Shown: in pieces, positions 44,249-59,200 of the stretch | How the letters are laid out: each line of letters starts with the position of its first letter | Numbering within the stretch: position 1 is the first letter of the stretch | Source: Pteria penguin | Taxonomy: Eukaryota > Mollusca > Bivalvia > Pterioida > Pteriidae | Length of the DNA stretch: 64,000 nucleotides | Reading direction: 5' to 3' | Assembly: GCA_035048485.1 (NCBI GenBank) | Contig: CM068580.1 | Coordinates: 36,679,585-36,743,584 of the forward strand | Notes under the pieces: model-generated | The model's input: only the letters and a program-made list of their open reading frames with translations | Told to the model about the DNA's origin: nothing | The model's database searches: none | Translations under genes and position numbers: made by a program

Positions 44249-47200
44249 ATATATATATTTACAAATTAGATGTACAAAGTTCAGCCATAAAATATATAGT
44301 AAACATGTTTGCTCATTCTCTGCCTGATCTAATTTTTGTAGGGTGGAGCCAACTCTAGTCTGTAGGAGAGGCATATCATTACTGTAAAATGTTATTGAAC
44401 TTACTTGGTATGATTAAGGGTTGTTTTTTTAAGTGATTGAGTTATGCTTGTAGTCAGTCTTAGAAAAAAAATTAAGCAGCATGAAGTGCTGCACAAAAAA
44501 TTTTTTCAATGACCAATTAACTGCAAGCATACCCCATTGCTACAAAAAAAGAAATAAAAAACAATCCTTATGTGTATACACAAAGACATTTTTTCCTAAT
44601 AAGCCCATTGGATACCCCTTTTTTATATGTCAAAATTGTAATTCCAAGGGGGTGTTCAAATGACTAAACGGATACACAGTCACTCAGCTGTCGGTTAGAT
44701 GTTAGATGTTGAGAAGTGGTTTTGATTCAACTCCAATTTTTAAAAACACAAGTGTTTTAACTTTCATTTTATGGACAAAAGAAAAGGTGATCCCACAATC
44801 ATATTATACATATTCTTTCGCCTTTATGAGGCACATGTGTTTAGTCACGTGACAGAACTGCAAACATTGGAAAATGCAGTGTAGTTGCCCCACTAGCTAA
44901 CATATAAGGGATATACAGTTGATATGTAGATATTACAAATTGTATGTGTTCTATTAAATTTTGGTTAGGTTATGCATATATGATTTATATGTAATATACT
45001 GTTTCATTAACTCTGGTAGAAAGAAGATGTTGATGATGATGAAGATAATGATAAAGAGGAAGAAAAAGAAGAGAAATCACAAGAGAAATCAGAGGAAGAA
45101 ACAACTAGTGAGGATAAGGAAAGGAGTCCAGAGGAAAAAACCTTCATTACTGAAGTATCTGTTAATACAAATAAAAGCCGTGTTACCATAGTTACACCTA
45201 AACGTGAAGATACACGACAAGGTAAGGATTTCAACCATAGAAGAGTAAAACAACCTAGAATGTAAGACATTTATCGTATACTGTATAATATTTATCATCC
45301 TTGAGCATTTCCATCAGCATTTAAGAAGTGCAGAATGTATCTCTGTTACCTTTCATTAATGATAATGTGACCTTGGACCTAAAAATCTATGAATTAAATA
45401 CTGACAGGCATAATACAGCTATAGGATTAAACAATTACAAGCAAATTTTGAATGCTTTATCAAGCATATGTTGTTTACGATAATGACACGATGTTATTTC
45501 TTCCTTAATGTCTTTGAGAAAAGGATGCTTCGTAATAATATAGTTGATATCCTTTGGATGTGCATTCTCTGTCATCATTTTCATTTACTGTACATTCATT
45601 TTTTCAACACATTTTCTGTCAGTAATTATTAATATTTAGCTCAAACTCCACAACAGAAACTGGTGTTTATGCTATGGTAGTATAATTTTACACTGCTTAT
45701 GGTACTTAGAATTCAGCGATTCTATCTCAGTATGTTTCTAGTGCATATGTAGTGTAAAAGCTATCTCTTGAAACATGGTATAAAACAAGACTTTACTTAA
45801 CTTATGTTTACAACATTGTACTATTGTAGTAATAAAGTCCGAAAAAATATACAGACAAAACAAATTCAAACCAGGTACCTTATAATAGAGTTATACTAGG
45901 TATTTTAATTTTCATGGTGAATGGATAATAAAGGTGCTAGATCCTACTTTATGAGTTGGGATTTTAAATTTTATTGCTGTGATCTATTTGATAAGGTGAA
46001 GGAGATTTAGAATGTGATATATTTTTCCCAGTTGAATTAACAATGTTCATTGCTATTAATACGCCTGTATTCAAATAACTTGCATGCTTTTTGCTAATAA
46101 GCCAGACATTAATTACCTGTTTAAATGTGTATCTCATTTCTATATCATTATTCACATTTATGTAACTACATATTGTCATTCATAACTACTGCAGGACATA
46201 GACTTCTTGAAAGTAATCAATAAGAAAGAAATTAAAGACTGAAATTGACCAAATAAAAGATTCTTGATTTCTTTTTTTACACATACCATTAAATTTTGCT
46301 GTCTCAAAGCCAAACTGGCTATAGGAAATACTTACAGATATTGCTGGTTTCAGATTAACTACTAAAGTCTAACTCTACAGCCATAAATCAAAAACCAGCT
46401 TTTGACTTTGCGATAGCCCAGATATTCGACATATTAGTGTTTGAGATAATGAGGTTTAAATTTACTTTATATAGAAGCTTTTTTATTCACATTTCTTAAA
46501 ATTGTGTAGGTATGTAACCAAAATATAGTTAACAAATTATTTTATTCACCTTTAAATTTGATATTAGTACAAGTTTATTGATTAAGATTACCTGTTAAAT
46601 CATGATGTTAATATGTATACAGTTTCACATACTTATACGTGTATATGTCTGCATTACTTGTGAAGCTAATATGACATTGATGAAGCTTACATGGTTCAAT
46701 GATCAGTAAATCATTTGGCTCAGAATCAGAAGATTTGGGGTCAGGTACTCACTAGGGTTTCATCATTCTCCTGTCTTTTGGATGAGGCAGTAAAAACTTA
46801 GTAAACCCCCTCCACAAAAAAAAAGTCCACTTCTCGGCAGATGGCGTCAGGTGTTATACAATAATTATGCAATCTACTCTCGGACATTCTCAGAGAAAGA
46901 AAAAGAGTAAAAACCAAACAATGAGGCCCTTAAATTTTCTGTAGATGGTGTGATGTTAAACAATAATCATGCAATCTATTATAATGTTCATATTGTCATA
47001 GCAATCATATAAGAGAAACAGTATCAACAAAAATTAATCACTGTCATAGTAATTAAGTATACATCAGTTCCTATGCATGTATTACTATTTCTCCCATATT
47101 CACAGAGTTATTCTCACATTAACTGCAAAATGATAAGCCTGTCTCCCACAGGGAGGTGGAAGATAAGCTACACGACCTATTACACGCTCAATGTTATCAT

Positions 47201-50200
47201 GACGTCATAAGCAAACACGACATACGTCAATGTCAAGCAACCTAATTTTTGTTCATTTTCCAACAAAATGGAAGGGAAAATGACAAATTTAAGGCCAAAT
47301 TTTTGAATGGGAGAAAAATAATCTACAGCTATTTTACGGTGGTGACAGCCTCGGCATGGACTAAGCTAATTTGACACTCGGGTTAGTTGATTTCTCTGTC
47401 ACCACCGGACAATAGCGGTAGATTCTATTAATCACATTAGGCCATAATAAAAAAAATTGATAAATTCTCATCCACCTTTTCAAAAAATTTGGGGCCCGGG
47501 GTGCAAATGCTATTTTCTAGTTTTTGTTTTTCTCTAATATTGAATTGGACATTGAATATGACTAAATGACTTGGCAAACACTAAATGATAACATTGTTAA
47601 GCTTTCATAGTTTTATCTTACTTCCTATCAATATAACAATAACACAAAATCACAAATTCAACAAATATAAACGAAATTTCATATAATCTTTAATGGAAAC
47701 AGCCGGTCGGCTATATAATTTTCAAAATGGTAATTTGAAAAAAAAAAAAAATTGGGGCATGTGGGGATGAGAATCTAGTAATTTTTTTTTATTATGGCCT
47801 CAGCTACAATTTTATGTTTGTGACAGGAGCATGTAAAGATTTGGACAATTTATAAGGTTTCCTCTCTACATTTTGTATATCAAGTGACTCCGTTTTCAGA
47901 AATTAAGCATTGTTTGAGCTCTAATTTTATAGCTAGCTTTGCTATTATATTTTAGAGCATGCTACATCAGAAACATTCATATCACTTTATCAGTCACATT
48001 GTGTTGATTGTGCATTTTCATAACATATTTTGCAAACTCTGCTAATATAATTTCAGTAATTCTTTTCTCACGATTTTCACACCATTATTGTTTTGATATC
48101 TTAATTATCAAGTTTTAATTTCTCCTTAAGTCATTCTATTCTTGCTATCTTAGATTTCAAAGATGATTCCACACAGACATCATTTCTTTTAAAATTACAC
48201 GTACTGTGATTTATGGCTATGCATCTTAATCCTAATGTTCCTTTATTTCATTCAGGGGCAATATAAGGGTACCTTTGCTTTAAAATGAATGAATGATGAA
48301 TGAATCTTTCAGCATTTTTACGTGAGATTTCGGAAGAAGATAGGGATGTGGTTATGGAATACTGGCAGTCTGAACATCATCGCTTTGAGTATGGGGAGTA
48401 TGCTGATGTCTTGACACAACTGGATCCTTTGTCTTACCACCAGATGGGGCTAGCTGTACCAGGCAGCTTCTTAATGAAAGGTCATACTTCATTAATATTA
48501 TGATAAAATATTAACCACTGCAAGGGTACTTATATATGTACTAAATGTTGTTGTCAAATCATAAAATGTTTTTATATTCACAAAAATAACCCCAGAAATA
48601 TTTATATATGTTAAAGTATCAACAGTTATTCTTAATTTTTTTCAAACAATGCAGATGAATATATATTCACTACATAGAAAAGTCATTAAGTTATTTTCAA
48701 ATACCCAGTGAACCCTAAACTGATGGTCACAAAAAGTATCGTACTTTAGATAAACATTGACAATCTAAATACACTATTTAAATCACAAAGTCAAGTGTAA
48801 ATTTGATATTACTTTTTGAGTAGATATTACTACTTTTTGAGTAGATATTGCTGCTTTTGGGTAGATATTATAATTATTGCTTTTTGCTTTTCTTTCAAAG
48901 AATTTATTTCATATCACATGCTTTTTGAAAAAATATTACCTTTTCAGTTTAGGGTCTCAACATAAAAGAATTGTAGCCTATATATGGCCTATTGCGTAAT
49001 GTACAACACTTAAAAATAAAAGTAAATTGACAGGCTAATTTCATATTTAACTGGAGATAAATTAAGGCCCTGATATCAGATGAACTACTTTTTGCTTTTG
49101 CTGGGATTTTAATCATGATGTAAACATTTAGATTGTGATGTTACAATATAATTTGCAAATTTATCATATGTTGGGTATTTATTGAAATATAAGTTTAATT
49201 TGAAGAAGGTATATAAAAAGTGACTACATCAAACAATATAAATTGTACCTTTATATGAATATTTTTTGTAGTTGATAAAGAGTTTGAAGAATTACCTTGG
49301 AACATTAAACCTAATGAGAAAAAGTCTAGTGACATCACAGATATTCATGTAAGTGCTTGAAGTGCATGTTTATCCTTAAAGACACAAAACTATAGCATAA
49401 CTAACAGATCAAAGCTGCAATTTTATCCACTTTACATTTCTAGGTATCTTAAAAATTTACATTTTTCTAATAGAATCATTGCTAAATTTTTACAGAAAAG
49501 AGCTTTAGACAAGCTGGCCTTGAAAGTGCATAACATGTATGATAAAGTTTTCCGAGCTACCATGATGTCAGTTCGACCAACCAAAAAGTCTGTTGAAGGT
49601 CAAAGAGAGATCAGCTTCTTCAAGAGTATTGATTGTAAGTAACGTTTTCTTTACGTTCACTTGTTCCTTGTAAATATTGAGATCACTGTGTACATCTATT
49701 TAATACCTGGTATTTACCAGTAATAAGTACAGGAACACGATGTTCTGTTAGAGTTTTTTTATACCCCTGCTTTAAAAAGATTATGGTATACATGTATAAT
49801 GATCCACATATCTGTCTGTCTGCCAGTCCATCTATTGATTACAATTACCATTTCTAGATGATAAACGAGGAATGGCCAATGTGAATGTGGTATCTATCTG
49901 TGGTAACCACCTTGTAAAGTCTTATATAAAGACAAAGATGAATTATGGACCTTCATGGTAGCAGAAATGGTAATGGTATCAAGTTGATCACATGATAAAC
50001 TTTCTCTAGTATAGTTTTGTATTTATGTGATCTATACAATTACAAAGAAGCCTGTGTCCTATTTTGATAGAATAGTCACACTGTAGAAATATTCACTGTA
50101 ATGATATTTACTCCTTTCAGCTAAAGAGGGCACTCTGTCTTCGTCTTTGGTGGGCAGTAAGGTAAGAATACTTTTTCATAACTCCCTTATTTAGGTCACT

Positions 50201-53200
50201 TGTGTGTCACAGTGTATAAAGAAGCACTCTAAGTAATAGATTGTGGGAGTTATCCTGATGTGATTGGTCTGAATCAATTGTGGGATAGTTTAAGCCAGTG
50301 ATCCATGCAATACATGACATACATAAGTACTTTTGCTGCTCAGGTAGTTCCATTGTACATGTGAAAAATTTTCATGCAGTGCATCAGACACATAGATCTA
50401 TTACCACAACTTAACTGAAATATTGTTGAACTACAAACAAACACATCTAAATTTAAAGAAGTAGAGATTATAAGTATAACTAGTTCATAGTACAATATTG
50501 TGACAGTATTGTTTGTCTCTTGTGAATTAAATCTACATATATTGTTTATGCTATGAAGGCTGGTGCATCATCAGCTGTTGGAGAGGGTTCCCGTCCTGAG
50601 ACCATGCAATCTGTTGCTACAGTACAACTCTCTAAAGCTGAGAAACGTCGTCTAGGAGTTTCCACAGCAGGGAGACTGGTATATTATCCTAAACCTATAC
50701 CACCACCTGAAGTTCTTCCTTTAACTCGCACAGTAAGTTTTTAATGTCACAATTTATCTTTTTTCCAGTGAAAATTCTTTGTTTTGTTCAGATGTCTGTA
50801 TAGATGTTTTAAAAATTTAAAGCAATTAGGAATGCTCAAATGAATTTTAGGAATAGAACAGATAAATGAGATTTTCTAATAGTGATAGATAACACTGCAA
50901 AGCTGTTCATGATAATTCATGTTCTTTGTATGTATTGTTATATGTTCAATGTAACATTTCAGAATGTCATATGACAGGGACATATAGCATACATATGTTC
51001 CATTTTGCATTTAGCTCAATTCTTAAGAAGACATTACTCTGCTTTTACCTCACTTCTTATTACAAAATCAAAAATATATATTTTTAACCAATGGGATATA
51101 CATATCACATCATTTTGTTGCAACTAGAAATGGTCATTTATTGATGCTTTATCAATTAAATTGTTTTAATGAGAGATTTCCTATGTTGAAAATATGTACC
51201 CTCTTTTGTATTAAACTTAGCATTTTTGATAACTCTGTCTAGTAGGGGACACTGTTAAATGTCCTATGTAGAGGCACCATTCCCTAATGACCTTTTAATG
51301 TAAGATTAAACCTTACAAAAGAATTAGTCCATCGTCTGAGTTCATTCTTTTAGCCTCTACTTCATATACAATATTTAATTCTGCATTCACTCTTGTGACT
51401 ATAAATATCTCTATAAACTTACGTGAGTTGACACTAATGATGTTTTTTTGCAAGTGGGTTTTACTTAAGGTAAAAGAGTTGTTGTTTTTACCAAAGTGAT
51501 TTGCCTTTCTGCAGAAAAAACAGTAATATTTTGTTATAAAGAGAAGCTTTTGAGAAAAAAACTTAATAAATTAGTTATGACCAAATGTAATAATCATCTT
51601 TTTTTTATTTTCACTGTTGTAATTTTTAAAAACTGTGGGAAATAACTTTGAAAAAAATCTGTGACCAGAGCAAGGATAATGTTCAGCAGGAACATCTTCA
51701 TTTAGAAGTTTAGGAAACAAAACATTTTATAAGCATTCTAAGTCATGAAATATCTTATCTCTAGTGTGTAAAAGATCTGCTTAGGAGTAGTAGAGGTCAC
51801 ATGTAAAGAAATAACTTAATGTAATGTATTCCTTTGTAAACTGAAATTAATTGATTTTGTATGAGATAGCAGATGTGATTGGCTGTCATTTTCATTTCAT
51901 ATTCCATGAAATGTTAGGTTCCTTAGACACGCCTACTTCCGGAAATGCTAACAGGTTATAGCCCTTGGCTTTAAGTTTAAGTTTTGAAATGAATTAATTG
52001 TTGAAAATTAAAATGTGAAACCAAGTTATTCATGTCTTGTATTAAATTATAATAATCTTCATCAGTTTTGCAATTTATTGAGAAATAACATGGTTTGATG
52101 TGTTCACTTTTTTATAATCCGCAAGATGTGACTGCATCAAACCATAGTATATCTCAATAAATAACAAAATTGATGAAGATATTCCTTAAATATAATTGGT
52201 TCAAATTATGAATGAACATTTATCAAATTTCAGACCTTTTAAATATCCTAGTCAACGTTTAAATATCACCAGTTTAATTTAAAAGGAATAATTTGATAAA
52301 GAAATTAAACATATATCTCAGTAAAAGAGTTATGATTCTCCTCAAGGAAATGTATTACCTTAAATCTTATGCAGAAAATAAATTTGAATCGTTAGGTCAT
52401 GATTAATATTTGATATATTATGTTGTTAATAGCAATATCATGTAAGTATGTCGTTCTCCTTTATCTTTGTATCATATATCATATATCATACATCTATTTC
52501 TGTATATCATTTTACAACATTATTATGCTTTTTAACAAATTAATATATTCAAATTAGTATCTAATACTATATTCTTGAATTAGAATACAATAATTATTTA
52601 TTCAAGTCTTACTGTTTTTCATTTATTAATTATTTTAGTAAACATTGTTTTGAAAACTGTGAAATAGCATGGCGAATATGAGCATACGTATCACTGCATT
52701 TTATCTCTTGTATCACAGTTGCATTCAGAAGACTGTAGGCTTTAATAGATATAATTGCATCCAATACTTGCTGTAATATTTGATAGTACCGATGTAGCTC
52801 ATTTTAAGTCCAATATAATCTACAAGGATCATATTTGGTATTTGACAAGGATATGTCCTTATTATAAACAACAGTAATTAAGTTTCATTCAAATGAAAAC
52901 AGATGGATAGTTGTATGTATAGGAAACATAGAGACCTGTAATATCAACATAGAGACCTGTAATATCAAATACACAGTTTACATAAACAGATATCATTATA
53001 ACTCCCTCAGTAAAAATATGGAATGTAAACTATAAACTGCAATCAAACTATAAACTGCAATCAGGTTGTCTGTCCATTTGTCTGTCTGTATACAGTTTTC
53101 TGCATTCTTTTTCACATTGTTTGAGAATATATTGGACTTAAACTAAATACATTTTATTATTACCAACAACATCAGACTGCGATTGAATTTTGTTGCAGTT

Positions 53201-56200
53201 GACCTATTTTTGCCAGGTATGGTTCTATTTCACACATGGCCAGAGCCATAGGTCTTTGTCAGAAAATAGTTTTACATGATTGTGTTTAGAGACTTAAATT
53301 TGATGGCAGTCTTTATGCTTGGCACACAGAATACCCAAAACCAATATTTGTTTTGGGGGGAGGGGTTAAAACTCAAATTCACAAGACTTTTTTTTAAGCT
53401 TTTCCAAACTGTAATTCAGTAGTTTTTCATCTTTGTATTACATGTATTATACTTCACTCTTAGTATGTCACAATTGTTTCTCATGACACAAGGATAAGTC
53501 ATGACATTGACCCAAGGTCATATCTCCATGGTCGCTATGACCCAGATTTATTTTTGTACTATTTTTACTGCTGCAAGAGGTAGTTGTCCCAGTGGGACAG
53601 TTTTAGCTGATTAATACTATGAAAATAAAAACATGATATCTAAAATGACTAAGGCTACATTGAATTAAACTTCAGAGAAGTCTATTTCAGATGAACATAG
53701 ATTTATAGTTTTACATTATTTATTACTGATGTTTGCTTTATTTATCATTTTTTATTAAGTTTTTTGAATACATGGAAATAAGTTCAGGGGTTCATATTTT
53801 GCCACATAACATTAACCAAGCCAGGATTAAGTAAGAAAAATGTTAGTTCATACCCTTTTCATAGTTACATGTAGCAAATGTTCATTCACTTCACTGTCAT
53901 TGCAATAGAAATGGATCAGTAGAGAGAAAATAAATTTTATCTACGGTAATTTCAGACAGTAGGAAAAGAATATCCTAAACTGGCAGACAGTTACATTGAA
54001 AATGCAGATGAAACTCGGAATAAACCAGCTACTAGAATTGTGGACCAGAGGAATCTGGCTCAAGAGACAAAACTTTCATTGTACAAAGAGCGAAGTCGAG
54101 GGCGAGTGAAAGGCCCAAGTACTACAGAACAAAAATTTAGAATGATGCTACAACAGAGAAGTGCTGGAAGTAGTCGCAAAGCAGATTCGTAAGTATGATG
54201 AGTTACTGGTATAAAACATTTTATAATTCTAAAGATTAAATGAAAATATGAGAATTCTGTGTTATAGTATGGAAACTGGTCTTGTGCTGACTAAAGACTT
54301 TCAATTGATTAACTATACTGGATGTACTGGAATCAGGTTGTCTGTCCGTCTGTCCTTCTGTCCATCCGTCAGTAGACGCAATGGTTTCCTGGCTCTATAG
54401 TGTTATCTTTTTTGCCTAGAGTCAAGATACCATACATACAGACTCCAAATGAGGATGATTCCAATTTATTTTGGGGTCAAAAGGTCAAAGATCAAGTGTA
54501 CTGGACTTTGATATAGGTAAATGGTTTCCGGGCTCTATAGTGTTATTGTTTTCACTTAGACTCAAAATACCATACATACAGACTTACTATTGAATGAGGA
54601 TGATCCCTATCAATATTGGGATCAAAGTGTACTGGACATTGATATAGTTTTACGGACTCTCATGGGTTTCCCTTTTCACCTGAAATCACTATAATGGACA
54701 TTTAGACTCTCCATGGCACAAAAATGATCCCTATCGATTTTGAAATCAAAAGGTTAAAGGTCAAGTTTACTGCACATTAATAAAGCAACATCATTTCCTG
54801 ACTCTTACATCTAACTTTTTTTGCTTAGATTCACCATATTACACATATGGACTTCTCATGGGATGAGGAAGATTCACTCCCCATGTGACGAGGGTGATCC
54901 CCATCGATTTTAGGGTCAAAAAGTTAAAGGTCAAATGTACTTGACATTGATATAGGTAAATGGTTTCTAAGTTGTCACACATTTCACAATTTCAACCTTT
55001 TTCAGTACAACAATTTCCCATATATATTGAACCTTTGCCTGACACCTACGGGTGTGTGTGTGTGTGACAAGTCCTTCAACAAAGGCCTCTCCTCTTGGGC
55101 TAACATCATCACAACACACACATCTCCCAAGGAAAGCAACATGCTCATACTACCCACAACTTCCCCTTTTCACTGGAGTTTTGTCATGCCGTTGACCTGA
55201 TATACACAAGGTCCAGGCCACATTCAAAGAATCATTCTGCCAGCAGGGGGGGTGTTTGTGTCTGCCCCATGACAATTATTCTTGTTAGTTTTGAAATCTT
55301 TCCTTGTATGACATCTGACAATATTTGTGACTGCTTTAGCACATAAAGACTTGTTGTATATAAATAATAAAGTAAAAGACTACAAAAGGTGAAACATTTT
55401 TACAAGCAAATGTGAATCTTTCATTATTTACTTACAGAGCTACAAAACCTAGCCTTTTTAAGACCATGACCAATGCTTCTGTAGGTAAGTGAAACCTGCT
55501 TTCATGTATAAATAACTGTACAAGTATATCATAAAATGAAAACTCATTTAAGTCTGATCAGGACTTTCATGTGATATTTATTACATTTTTACTTTGGAGT
55601 TTAACATGATTATGTGACATAATACCTAAGAACCTTTCTTACCCCTCATGTATTTACAAGTGTAACTTGATAATCATCAAGATGATCTGATCTTCTATTA
55701 ACTTAAATACTTTTTATCTCCATACTTGCTTTGAAAGAACAACATAGATGAATTGATATTGCTTCTTTTTTTCTGTTCATATCATCATATAGCCCGAAAT
55801 TTTTAGTCAAGTTAATTCTGCTCATTTCAAGGAAACTAATTACTTTAACATAAAAAGTATTTGAATTGTAAAATAAAGTACATATGTATACGATGATTTC
55901 ACCTGCATACTTCAGTCAAAAGCTGTGAATTTTAAATTCATGTAATATTCTCATGACCTAATTGGTTAGATGGTGCTGATGAGGAAACATTGGATATAAA
56001 CACAAATTTAGATGATGTGGATAGTGAAGGTAACAGTAGATCCTAGAGACAGCTGTAGTGCTCTCACATGCTTATATATAGCTTTATAACATACTCCTTA
56101 CTCATGTTATTTGTACATGCTTCTTTGCAGTATAATACACCAGCCATATGCCTCGATACATATGAAAAATGATATTAATATGATTCTGTACTGTACAACA

Positions 56201-59200
56201 TACTAGAAATAGAAGATACAGCCTGCTGATATAACTTAGTATACACATGCTTTTGTACAGTACAAATGCTAGCCATATAACACACAGTTTACTGATATCA
56301 CATGGTATACACATGCTTTTGTACAGTACAAATGCTAGCCATATAACACATTCTACTGATATAACATGGTTTCAAATTCTTTGTACAGTACAAATGCTAG
56401 GCATATAACATAATCTACTGTTATCATATGGGATACAAGTACTTTTCTACAGTGCAGATTCTAGCCATTTAACATATATATAATCTACTGATATCACATG
56501 ATATTTACATGCCTGTACAGTACGATATAAGATACAATCAACTGATATCACATGATATATACATGCTTTTATACAGTACAAATGCTAACCATATAACATA
56601 ATCTACTGATATCACATGGTATATAGATGCCTGTACAGTACAAATGCAAGCCATATAACATAAATCTATGGATATCCCATGGTATACACATACTTTTGTA
56701 CAGTACAAATGCTAGCCATATAACACACAGTTTACTGATATCACATGGTTTACACATACTTTTGTACAGTACAAATTCTAGCCATATAACATAATCTACT
56801 GATATCACATGGTATATACATGCTTGTACAGTTCATTTGCTAGCCATATAGCATATACCCTACTGATGTAACATGGTATATAGATTTTTCTTAGCAGTAC
56901 AATATGCTATATAATATGCATATAACTGAGACAGTCATACAATATATGTATAATGCTTCTGTGCTGTTGATTTTCTAGTCATATAATCTGTAGATCATAT
57001 AATTAGAATTACTTTTATCGGTATATTTATCGTGCTCCTTTGCAGTTTTTATAACAAGATTTATAACATGTTTTTCAGTAGTACATACATAGTACAATGT
57101 AATATAAAACCTCTTTGTTTTTGCTGGTATAACACATTATATGCTGCTTTGCCACATATAATTAGTAGCATTAGATTCTTGTGTATTCTGCTTAAGTGTG
57201 GCAATGGTATATGTATTGTCTTGGTGAATATTTATATCATTACTGAGTGTATATGCTGTATGATATGTAATGCTAGACTATAAACTGCAATATATCATCG
57301 TGAAATGATTATGCAATACATTGTATTATAAGTAAGGTTATGCTTATGGACATACATTATTCATTCAGATATTTACATATATTTTGGTTATAGGAGTATG
57401 CAGTACAAGCTTGCTATTTTGTAACTGGATGTGGTGCCAATAATTACTTGTGATAACTTAAGTTACATTTATATAAGTAGCAATTTCTGTATCATTTTAG
57501 TTTAGTGCAGTCAGGAATATTTTGCTTGTTGCTTTTATAATATACATACAGCACACAGCGCAATAGCTTTCTTTTTGTAAGGATTTTTTCATTTCATAGA
57601 CATAGAAGTAAAGTATAGTGTTGACTTAATCAAAGAGTGTAAGCATTTTCTGATTTGAATGCCACAATGGTGACTAGTAGTTTTTACTTATGGCATCAGA
57701 AATTCCATGTTAAAAGTGATACATTATGAGTGATGAACTAGGGAGTGGTGATTATATCACTGGGTCTGTTGTATTGGTTAAACTTTTCCTAGAATGCACT
57801 TCAGCGAATGTGATGTAGTATTATGGTATGGCATTGTGGGTCTGTAGATCTGTGGGTCTGTGGTCTGTCTTCACCTTGTTAACATGATACAGACCATGTC
57901 GTTTAGACTAGAACTTTCAAACTTGGTACACTTGTTTCTTATGGCATGAGGACAAATCCTATTGATTTTCAATATCAAGGTCAAAGGTCAAGGTAATTTT
58001 TGGGGCAAAAATAGCAAATTTTTGAGAATGCAACTTGTAAACAATGTACAAACCAAACTGTTTATGCTAGAACTTTTAAGAACTTTTAAACTTTGCACAC
58101 TTATTTCTTATCCTATTGATTTTCAAGGTCATATCTGCAAGGTCAGCGTCATGGTGTGTATATCAATTAGATTCTTATCCAGGCCATAACTTTTTACACC
58201 TTGCATGGATTTGAATAAAATTTCACAGAATTGTTGCCCAGGACCCAAAGGTGTATCATGATCTTGACTCAAAGGTCATATCTGCAAGGTCAAGGTCACA
58301 ATACATATAATGGGAAAATCTTTGTCCGGGCTATACCTCTTTACCCCTAACATGGATTTGAATTTCACAGAATTGTTGACCAGGACCCAAGAGCCAAGTA
58401 TATATCTTCAAGGTCAAGGTCACTCTGCATATGATAGGTAAATATTTTTTTGGGCCATAATTTTTTTTCCCTTTTCATGCATTTGAGTAATATTTCACAG
58501 AATTGTTGCCCAGGACCCAAGTGTGTGTCATGACATTGAACCAAACTCATATCTGTAAGGACAAGGTCACAGTGCAAATGATGGGTAAATCTTTTCTGGT
58601 CCATAACCTTTAACCCACTGCACAGATTTTGATAATTTTTTATGGAATTGTTGGCAAAAAGGGAATGTCTCCATACTTTGAGATCTCATCCCTTCAAACT
58701 AAATGACGGGTGTATTATGCAGCACTAGGCATTGCTTTTGTAAATTTAAATACTGTTGAAATGACAGAAAATAACAAAAGAAAACCCCAAAAGCAGTTTC
58801 TTCCATCATTTCAATATATTTTTCAGCCAGGGTATCAAATATGTGTATGAATTTACATACATTTGTAATCTTTACAAACAATTACATTGTACTAGTATTT
58901 AAAAAAATATATATTTATGATGTATGCATTGTACATTAATTAAGTTATGAATGTTGTGTTATCAGGCAAATAAGTCTAAACAATTTATTTTAAAAGTAGT
59001 TTTGATAATATCAATCTTGAATTTTATGATGTTACAATATGTTATACATTTTTCAAGATTCAAAACCATTTAATTATTTTTTTGTTTAATTCAGGCAGTG
59101 TTTGGAGCAGAATGAAACCCAAAAGTAGAAATCGAGAATATTCAGGTCTAAAGTGGGAACGAGTCAAGGTATTGCATGTTATTAGGTCAAAAAGTATATA

